The translations under genes were made by a program, and so were the position numbers. DNA of 8,132 nucleotides, from assembly GCA_005773145.1 (NCBI GenBank), contig SXHS01000055.1:1-8132 (forward strand), in the 5' to 3' direction. The notes beneath the pieces are model-generated. The model was not told the DNA's origin. It searched no databases and saw nothing but the letters and a program-made list of their open reading frames with translations. The DNA comes from Planctomycetaceae bacterium (GTDB taxonomy: Bacteria; Planctomycetota; Planctomycetia; Pirellulales; Pirellulaceae). Shown here piece by piece: positions 1-4,553 of this stretch; the first letter of the stretch is position 1; every line of letters begins with the position of its first letter.

Positions 1-159
1 CAGGAATTGAACCACCTTGGCCACAGCGTAGGTCAGCTGCTGAACAGTAGCCGGCGCCCTGGCAGCCAGCACGAAATAGGCCAAGGTAACGAGAGTGGGT
101 AGCACGATGGCGAAGCCCACGGCCCAGAAGTCGCGAGTTCTCGCTGCCGGCTGGTCCAT
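1..159 (-). CDS. Membrane protein, N-terminal fragment (possible CPBP-family intramembrane protease)
   Basis: This is the first 53 codons of a minus-strand gene that runs off the left edge. The start ATG is at 159-157, preceded by AGGA (170-167, minus strand) with a 7-nt spacer, a good ribosome binding site. Visible protein: a short charged N-terminus (MDQPAARTRD), a hydrophobic span at about residues 11-33 that should cross the membrane, then a segment with QQLTYAVAKVVQF near residues 40-52. A start followed by DFW, one membrane span and a QQ-x-TY-x3-K-x2-QF element reminds me of planctomycete CPBP-type (Rce1-like) glutamic intramembrane endopeptidases. However, the catalytic part (EE-x3-R and later His motifs) would lie outside the window, so the family assignment is inference. 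What is solid is a membrane protein with its own start here. It diverges from the genes to its right. Confidence 0.6.
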   Translation of the reverse strand, partial: MDQPAARTRDFWAVGFAIVLPTLVTLAYFVLAARAPATVQQLTYAVAKVVQFL

Positions 160-584
160 GCTTCTGTCCTAAGGGAAAGAGTTGCCCAACATCCCGAGCG
201 AAGACCGTTCAACAAGTAGTGGTGGCTTCCAGCCGCCATTGAAGCATATCTTAAACGGCGGCTGGAATCCATCGGTTATACCCTGCCGAGGGAAATCGTC
301 ACTACCGACGCACCGGAACACTCTCTCGGGCCCGTGTATGAACGATTGCGGCTGCCGCATGGCTCGGTCTGTTGCGATGTGCTGGAACCTGCCACAGCTT
401 GTTCGGTGCATCACGACTTGAGTCTGCCGGAAAGCTGTCTGATTTACGATGTGTCGATGGAACGTGGGCCTCGACGGGGCCCAGAGCCTGGGAACAAGCG
501 GCCCATCAAAAAGATCCGTCACGGCGTTGCCTGCCAGCGGCCTCATCGCGTACGCTGGGCAGTCACCAGAAATGAGAATCGGTT
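160..584. other. Region without a confident gene, between divergent genes
   Basis: About 425 bp separate the start of the membrane-protein gene from the start of the flavoprotein gene. The left end (160-226) must carry the ribosome binding site and promoter of the minus-strand gene. One TTGAAC hexamer is present there on the minus strand, but no convincing -10 partner. Bases 227-267 form an inverted repeat, listed separately. Bases 220-588 are one uninterrupted plus-strand frame, also listed separately, that may be a gene, a gene remnant or chance. No structured RNA or clear terminator was recognised. Confidence 0.5.
227..267. repeat. REP-like inverted repeat (11-bp perfect arms, 19-nt loop)
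   Basis: The left arm TTCCAGCCGCC (227-237) and right arm GGCGGCTGGAA (257-267) are perfect reverse complements, separated by 19 nt (238-256). Pairing does not extend beyond the arms on either side. The arms translate to peptides such as GGFQPP and GGWKPP in several frames. I recall similar peptides recurring in spurious small proteins of planctomycete genomes, which suggests a dispersed palindromic repeat. The arms are GC-rich and could form a stable hairpin, but no T-tract follows, so an intrinsic terminator is unlikely. Seen: the palindrome. Inferred: membership of a genome-wide repeat family. Confidence 0.6.
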
Positions 585-588
585 ATGA
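334..588 (+). CDS. Unrecognised open frame overlapping the next gene's start (candidate small gene or gene remnant)
   Basis: A plus-strand frame is open from 220 (after a TAG at 217-219) to a TGA at 586-588. It has no in-frame ATG near its beginning. GTG at 334 is the earliest conventional start and gives 84 residues, beginning VYERLRLPHG and ending in a basic stretch (KRPIKKIRHG, then RNENRL). The stop overlaps the ATG of the flavoprotein gene as ATGA, the arrangement typical of translationally coupled genes. The translation reads fairly naturally upstream of 334 (for example GYTLPREIVTTDAPEH), so the coding segment could begin nearer 270, with its original 5' end lost or replaced at the inverted repeat. 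Against it: no Shine-Dalgarno site before 334, five cysteines over roughly 105 residues, no recognised family, and no candidate N-terminus. It could be a real small gene, the tail of a broken gene, or chance. Confidence 0.25.
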   Translation: MYERLRLPHGSVCCDVLEPATACSVHHDLSLPESCLIYDVSMERGPRRGPEPGNKRPIKKIRHGVACQRPHRVRWAVTRNENRL

Positions 589-1823
589 CACCGTTGGACG
601 TTGAGGTCGTGGTCATCGGAGCTGGGGCGGCGGGACTCGTCGCAGCCGAGCGTGCCGCTTCGCGCGGACGAAGAACCCTGCTGCTGGAGAAAAACCGCAA
701 ACCGGGTGTTAAAATCCTCATCTCGGGGGGCACACGCTGCAATTTGACCCATGCCACGGATCGGCGCGGAATCGTCGCCGCGTTTGGAAAGCAGGGCCGC
801 TTTCTACATTCGGCCTTGGCGGCCCTGTCGCCGCAGGATTTGGTCGGATTGGTTGAGGCCGAAGGGGTCGCCACCCAGGTCGAGGCCCACGGCAAGATCT
901 TTCCCTGCAGCGGCCGCGCCGCGGATGTGTTGGCCGCCTTCGTCAACCGTTTGCAGCGCAGCGGTGCCACGTACGGCATGGAAGAATCCGTTCTCGACAT
1001 TCGCCCGATGGATCGAGGCTTCGAGGTGAAAACATCTCAGCGGACGATCCATGCCGCGCGAGTCGTGGTGGCGGTGGGTGGGCAATCCTATCCCAAATGC
1101 GGCACCACCGGTGATGGCTATCGCTGGGCGGAACAGCTGGGGCACACGCTGGCCCCCACACATCCCGCGCTCACCCCCATCACAACCGACGCCCCCTGGC
1201 GCCCGGACCTGCAAGGGGTCACGATCCCGGACGTTGAAGTCGGTCTCTATCCTTTGGAGTCACCAGGGCAGGGGCGACCCATGGCGCGTGGCCGCGGTTC
1301 ATTTCTGTTCACGCACTTCGGCGTTTCTGGTCCCGTCGCGTTGGACATCAGTCGCGAAATTAGCCATCACCCACAGCCGCGCTCACTGTGCCTTTTGTGT
1401 GATTTTCTACCGAACCAGCGTGCGGAAGCCACCGATCAGCAACTGCGCGACGGCGCTGGGAGCCAATCGCTGGCACGATCGCTACCCGCTACCCTCCCAC
1501 GACGATTGCTGGAAACACTGCTGCTCTTGCAACGCATCGACGGTGGAATGCGCATGGCCGAACTGCGAAAGGAAGACCGTCAACGCGTGATCGCGTCCCT
1601 CCATCGATTCCTCATCCCGGTCTCGGGTACTCGCGGCTATCAGAAAGCGGAGGTAACGGCTGGTGGTGTGGTACTGGAGGAAGTGGATTCACGCACCATG
1701 GAGAGCAAGCGAGTCCCCCATTTGTATTTTGCCGGCGAGGTCCTGGACCTGGACGGCCCGATTGGCGGTTATAATTTCCAGGCGGCGTTCAGCACCGGCT
1801 GGCTGGCCGGGCTGCACGTGTAA
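585..1823 (+). CDS. BaiN/HI0933-family NAD(P)/FAD-dependent oxidoreductase (YhiN-like flavoprotein)
   Basis: A cytoplasmic flavoprotein of 412 residues, the usual length for this family (about 400). The N-terminus has the dinucleotide-binding Rossmann motif GAGAAG (residues 12-17), with the acidic residue ending the second strand at E35. The family signature GGTRCNLTH follows at 48-56. Further hallmarks are the AVGGQSYPKCGTTGDGY segment in the middle, LFTHFGVSGP before the inserted substrate domain, and a C-terminal FAD-contacting stretch YFAGEVLDLDGPIGGYNFQ near residues 380-400. The family is widespread and its physiological substrate is unknown in most bacteria. BaiN in gut clostridia has been linked to bile-acid reduction, which should not be transferred to this organism. 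The ATG at 585 is chosen because the Rossmann strand begins a few residues later. The upstream GAG is a weak ribosome binding site, and the ATGA overlap with the preceding open frame could allow coupling. The gene ends with TAA and converges on the NHL gene. No key motif is missing. Confidence 0.93.
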   Translation: MTPLDVEVVVIGAGAAGLVAAERAASRGRRTLLLEKNRKPGVKILISGGTRCNLTHATDRRGIVAAFGKQGRFLHSALAALSPQDLVGLVEAEGVATQVEAHGKIFPCSGRAADVLAAFVNRLQRSGATYGMEESVLDIRPMDRGFEVKTSQRTIHAARVVVAVGGQSYPKCGTTGDGYRWAEQLGHTLAPTHPALTPITTDAPWRPDLQGVTIPDVEVGLYPLESPGQGRPMARGRGSFLFTHFGVSGPVALDISREISHHPQPRSLCLLCDFLPNQRAEATDQQLRDGAGSQSLARSLPATLPRRLLETLLLLQRIDGGMRMAELRKEDRQRVIASLHRFLIPVSGTRGYQKAEVTAGGVVLEEVDSRTMESKRVPHLYFAGEVLDLDGPIGGYNFQAAFSTGWLAGLHV

Positions 1824-1828
1824 AGATC

Positions 1829-1870
1829 TCAGGCGTGCCGGACTCAGGCGTGCCGGACTCAGGCGTGGAC
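1829..1870. repeat. 15-bp tandem repeat across a convergent gene junction
   Basis: The unit TCAGGCGTGCCGGAC occurs at 1829-1843 and again, identical, at 1844-1858. A third copy lacking CCG (TCAGGCGTG then GAC) lies at 1859-1870. On the minus strand each copy ends in TGA, and because 15 is a multiple of 3 the three TGA codons (1861-1859, 1846-1844, 1831-1829) are in the same frame. The outermost copy is the last codons and stop of the NHL gene; the other two fill most of the 35-bp gap to the flavoprotein gene. Slipped-strand duplication of the gene's 3' end is the simplest origin. No stem-loop terminator is formed by the units. Confidence 0.85.
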
Positions 1871-2962
1871 GTGTCGCAACTTGCTCACGCGGCCGGTTTC
1901 CACCCATTCGGCAACTAGAATATTGCCCTCTTTGTCAAAACACGCGTCATGAGGATGCACAAATTTCCCCGGTCGCCAAAGGGAACGCTGGGATCGCATT
2001 TTGAGCCCTTCGAGCGCTTCGGCCCGCCAGGCCGGATCCTCTCCCAACTGGGTCAGAACCTGATTGTCTTGGTCCAACATCGTGATCCGGCAATGCAGAT
2101 CGGGAACGAGCATCACCTTCCCACGGATGTCGATGTCCGCCGGGAACAAAAAGCCTTCTAGTTTGCTGAGGAATTTTCCTTCGAGATCGAAGAATTGCAA
2201 TCGCTTATTCGCTCGATCGCAAACAGCAATCTTAGGCGTCCCATCACGATCGTCCAGCCAATGTCCGTGCGGCGTTTGAAACTTGCCGTCGTCCGTTCCC
2301 GTGCCACCAAAACTGCTGACATATTGATCGTTCTTGTCGTATCGATGAATGTAGTTACTGCCATATCCATCGCCCAGGTAGTAGCCGCCGTCTGGCGCGA
2401 AGCAGATGTTGGTAGCGCGAAATGGCGCCTTTTCGGATTGGTAAAGGCCACTATCGCGAGCGACGGCCTCGCGATCCTTCTGCCAGACGATCTCCCCACC
2501 GAGCGTCATCTTGGCAAAGCCACTATGCAGATCATTCGGCGAGAGATACAAGAACTCTTGACTACCCTCGCGGCGGATGTCCACCCCGTGACCAACCCCG
2601 CGACCGTTCTCCATGAAGCGTTCCCCCATGGCCCGCACAAACTTTCCTTCAGGATCGAAGACGAACATCGATCCGGGAGTACCATGGTGAGTCACGTAGA
2701 CCATGCCCTCGCTGTCGATCGCAATTCCGTGCGAAGCACCGCCATACTCGTGCCCGCCAGGAAGCTGCCCCCAATCGTGCCAGCATTCGTACTGGTACTC
2801 CCCTTCACCGACAATCGGGTGGGCCGGATCGGTCTTCTGCGCCAGCAGGAGATTCGGCGCGGCCACAGCTGCGGCGCCGGCTCCAACCACTTCCATGAAT
2901 TGTCGTCGCGTGGGCTGTAGCGGCGCTGGATTTGATCCCGATTGCGGGTCCGATGCGTTCAT
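1859..2962 (-). CDS. Tat-exported NHL-repeat six-bladed beta-propeller protein
   Basis: A 367-residue protein predicted to be exported folded. The N-terminus carries a twin-arginine signal: TRRQFM (18-23), then an Ala/Gly-rich hydrophobic stretch, with likely cleavage near LLLA-Q (41/42). The mature part has NHL-type strands recurring about every 45-60 residues: SHGIAIDSEG (77-86), GHGVDI (124-129), ATNICFAPDGG (183-193), PHGHWLDD (231-238), FPADIDIRGK (273-282) and HPHDACFDKEGN (336-347). These fit six blades. The third and fourth repeats are the clearest, with YIHRYDKNDQYVSSFG and RLQFFDLEGKFL as typical outer strands. The fold resembles peptidyl-alpha-hydroxyglycine lyase and related NHL lyases, but the substrate here is unknown. 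The ATG at 2962 is chosen because it puts the Arg pair at residues 19-20 and is preceded by GGGAG (2977-2973, minus strand) 10 nt upstream. The frame stays open back to 3277, but that extension looks non-coding. It is transcribed divergently from the secreted-protein gene at 3257. Confidence 0.9.
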   Translation of the reverse strand: MNASDPQSGSNPAPLQPTRRQFMEVVGAGAAAVAAPNLLLAQKTDPAHPIVGEGEYQYECWHDWGQLPGGHEYGGASHGIAIDSEGMVYVTHHGTPGSMFVFDPEGKFVRAMGERFMENGRGVGHGVDIRREGSQEFLYLSPNDLHSGFAKMTLGGEIVWQKDREAVARDSGLYQSEKAPFRATNICFAPDGGYYLGDGYGSNYIHRYDKNDQYVSSFGGTGTDDGKFQTPHGHWLDDRDGTPKIAVCDRANKRLQFFDLEGKFLSKLEGFLFPADIDIRGKVMLVPDLHCRITMLDQDNQVLTQLGEDPAWRAEALEGLKMRSQRSLWRPGKFVHPHDACFDKEGNILVAEWVETGRVSKLRHVHA

Positions 2963-3256
2963 GGTGTTTCGACTCCCATTTGTGAGTTCGGGGATTGCAG
3001 ATTTTGGCCACGAATTAGGGATTGGAGAAAAGCAGTCCTCCGGGTGAAAACCGGGAAACACATCGGCGTATCCCGATCGCCACCATGGACGGCCAGCAGT
3101 GAAACTTACAGCAACGTTCATGGAATTGCTAGGGGCTCGTCGTGTGGGGGCAAACGGGCCCAGCAAATTGGCCGGGCTCCTTGCATCTAGGCACCACTTC
3201 ATGGGATACTGGGGCGGCAAGCGATCCACGCCGCTCACCCACACAAGGAGGCCAAC
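2963..3256. other. Divergent intergenic region
   Basis: This 294-bp spacer separates the NHL gene from the secreted-protein gene and must contain both promoters. On the plus strand TTGCAT (3181-3186) and GATACT (3205-3210), 18 nt apart and about 47 nt before the start codon, form a weak sigma-70-like pair; I would not rely on it. GGGATTG occurs twice (near 2992 and 3018), and CCGGG flanks GTGAAAA near 3040-3055. No convincing operator palindrome, riboswitch or small gene was recognised. The open minus-strand frame here is an in-frame extension of the NHL gene and reads as non-coding. Confidence 0.4.
3246..3251 (+). promoter_or_regulatory. Strong Shine-Dalgarno site fixing the start at 3257
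   Basis: AGGAGG lies 5 nt before the ATG at 3257. It is the best ribosome binding site in the window; the other genes have partial ones. It supports this ATG over the internal ATG at 3335, which would cut off the basic N-region of the signal peptide. Confidence 0.8.
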
Positions 3257-4030
3257 ATGACAATCGCAGCTCCTCAATTTCCACGCGCAACCGGCTCATG
3301 CGGGTTGGGCCGCCGACTAACTAGGCTGGCTATCATGGGCTTGGCGTTCTCGATGTTGATGGACTCGATTGGTTCGGAGGCCTATGCCCAGTTGGTACAA
3401 GTTGGACCTGGGTTCGTACGGGCCCCGTTTGTCCGTATCTATACGGCGCCCGACGGCAGTTCCCACATCCGGGCACCGTTCGTGGCGATCAATACACCGC
3501 CGCGTATGCCCCCTCCCCATGTGATCATCGGACCTGCGCTGCCCGATTCGGATGTCCCGGATTCGCCTGGCGATACCGGCGGCCGAGTTGAGACAAGTGG
3601 GGATTGGCCGCTCCCGCCCGAAGTGATCGAGCAATTGGATCGACCCTCGCTGCGCGGCTACTTGCAGCAATCGGTAGACGATCTTGAACACCAACTGCGT
3701 TCCCTGGGTTCCAAGTCCGATGGTTGGCTGCGGTACTTGCGAGTGGCGCTGTTGCGGGAGTTGGTGTTGGCCCCACTCCCGTCGGACAAATCGGCGGACT
3801 CGAGTGGCGGCGTCCTCGCTTCCCTGCTGCAGCGATGGGACGAGGTTGAGGCCCATCCGCATTACGAACGGATCACTTCACTCCCGGCCTTTTCGACCAC
3901 TCTGGACCTGTTGCGGGCCTACGCCCACGCGGAGGAACCGAACCCGCAACCGGACTCATCAGCCCAGCCGGAGTCCATACCGGCCCCGACCCCGGACGCG
4001 TTACCCAGCCCGGCGGACTCAAACCCGTAA
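3257..4030 (+). CDS. Secreted protein of unknown function with (V/I)RAPFV repeats and a Pro/Ser-rich tail
   Basis: A 257-residue protein. A long N-region with basic residues (R19, R20, R23) is followed by a hydrophobic core at about 24-39 and a probable signal peptidase I site after AYA (42-44), so it should be exported. The mature N-terminus contains two copies of a short motif, VRAPFV (54-59) and IRAPFV (71-76), each followed by an aromatic or aliphatic strand-like stretch. A proline-rich linker (about 81-121) follows, then a charged, helix-prone segment (122-225) with PSLRGYLQQSVDDLEHQL. The final 32 residues are rich in Pro, Ser, Ala and Asp and probably disordered. I do not recognise a named domain. 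My impression, not checked, is that similar RAPFV-type proteins occur in other planctomycetes. It is the first of four closely spaced plus-strand genes and precedes the Rrf2 regulator by 30 bp. Export and unknown function are well supported; an envelope role is a guess. Confidence 0.82.
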   Translation: MTIAAPQFPRATGSCGLGRRLTRLAIMGLAFSMLMDSIGSEAYAQLVQVGPGFVRAPFVRIYTAPDGSSHIRAPFVAINTPPRMPPPHVIIGPALPDSDVPDSPGDTGGRVETSGDWPLPPEVIEQLDRPSLRGYLQQSVDDLEHQLRSLGSKSDGWLRYLRVALLRELVLAPLPSDKSADSSGGVLASLLQRWDEVEAHPHYERITSLPAFSTTLDLLRAYAHAEEPNPQPDSSAQPESIPAPTPDALPSPADSNP

Positions 4031-4060
4031 TGTGCACTGTTGCCGCAGGGACATTTCACA

Positions 4061-4513
4061 ATGATTTCGCAGACAGTTGAGTACGCCCTGCGGGCCGTGG
4101 TGACGTTGGCCCAGCAGAATGGACGGCCCTTTACGGCACGACAAATTTCCGAGGTCACGAAGGTGCCCGGTCCCTACTTGTCGAAGTTGATGCAAGGGTT
4201 GGTCCGCGCCGGCCTGGTCCGGTCCCAGCGTGGTTTACACGGCGGCTTTGTGTTGACGAAGACTCCGGATCAGTTGGCGATTTGGGATGTGGTAGAAGCG
4301 GTAGAACCCCTCAAGCGCATTCGCCATTGTCCCTTGGGCCTGAAATCCCACGGTACCAATCTTTGCCCGCTCCATCGAAGGATGGACAATGCACTGGAAT
4401 CTGTCGAGTTGGCGTTCCGGCAGACTCGCTTAGCCGATTTGCTCAACGATCCCAATTCGGTAAGCCCCCTCTGTGAAACGACTGAGCCAATCCGAACCAT
4501 CGCCCTAGGGTAA
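4061..4513 (+). CDS. Rrf2-family transcriptional regulator with an incomplete IscR-type ligand set
   Basis: A 150-residue DNA-binding protein of the usual Rrf2 length. It opens with the family signature MISQTVEYALRAV, followed by the winged helix-turn-helix: TARQISEVTKVPGPYLSKLM (about 25-44) is the HTH, and RSQRGLHGGFVL (54-65) the wing with its conserved G-x-x-GG. The effector region contains C90, S96, C102 and H105. E. coli IscR binds its [2Fe-2S] cluster with C92, C98, C104 and H107, so the spacing is identical with an offset of two, but the middle cysteine is serine here, next to H97. It may bind a cluster with altered ligands, bind it weakly, or sense something else. The ATG at 4061 is chosen over the TTG at 4040 because Rrf2 proteins begin directly with M-x-S/T-x-x-x-x-YALRA, and AGGGA lies 9 nt upstream. 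It sits between a secreted protein and a secreted GH67-like protein. Confidence 0.93.
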   Translation: MISQTVEYALRAVVTLAQQNGRPFTARQISEVTKVPGPYLSKLMQGLVRAGLVRSQRGLHGGFVLTKTPDQLAIWDVVEAVEPLKRIRHCPLGLKSHGTNLCPLHRRMDNALESVELAFRQTRLADLLNDPNSVSPLCETTEPIRTIALG

Positions 4514-4537
4514 CCATGCGGCGATTGGCCACACAAC

Positions 4538-4550
4538 AGGAGTGTGTCCT
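4538..4550 (+). promoter_or_regulatory. Ribosome binding site of the GH67-like gene inside a small potential hairpin
   Basis: AGGAG (4538-4542) lies 11 nt before the ATG at 4554, rather far. AGGA (4538-4541) can pair with TCCT (4547-4550) across a 5-nt loop, or GGAG with CTCC in a shifted register, so the site could be partly masked in the mRNA. The stem is only four pairs. A GTG at 4542 would extend the gene by four codons, but it overlaps the Shine-Dalgarno and is unlikely. Confidence 0.35.
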
Positions 4551-4553
4551 CCC

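Noticed and set aside
171..226. TTGAAC as a -35 element for the minus-strand membrane-protein gene
   Set aside because: No acceptable -10 hexamer at 16-18 nt spacing, so the match is probably chance.
169..546. 125-codon minus-strand frame
   Set aside because: It runs opposite the plus-strand candidate, reads through the inverted repeat, has no recognisable features and lacks a ribosome binding site.
1824..1858. Bidirectional terminator between the converging genes
   Set aside because: The sequence is a direct tandem repeat, not an inverted one, and there is no T-tract.
1829..1870. CRISPR-like array
   Set aside because: The units are 15 bp, directly abutting with no spacers, and only two full copies exist.
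2195..2920. 241-codon plus-strand frame antisense to the NHL gene
   Set aside because: It is an antisense shadow of a gene with clear domain repeats; its translation has no family features.
2963..3277. N-terminal extension of the NHL gene back to an ATG at 3277
   Set aside because: The frame is open, but the extra 105 residues look non-coding and would bury the twin-arginine signal far inside the protein. The ATG at 2962 has a ribosome binding site and places the Arg pair correctly.
4040..4060. TTG start giving the Rrf2 protein seven extra residues
   Set aside because: Rrf2 proteins begin at the M-I-S-Q-T motif encoded from 4061, and AGGGA lies at proper distance from that ATG.
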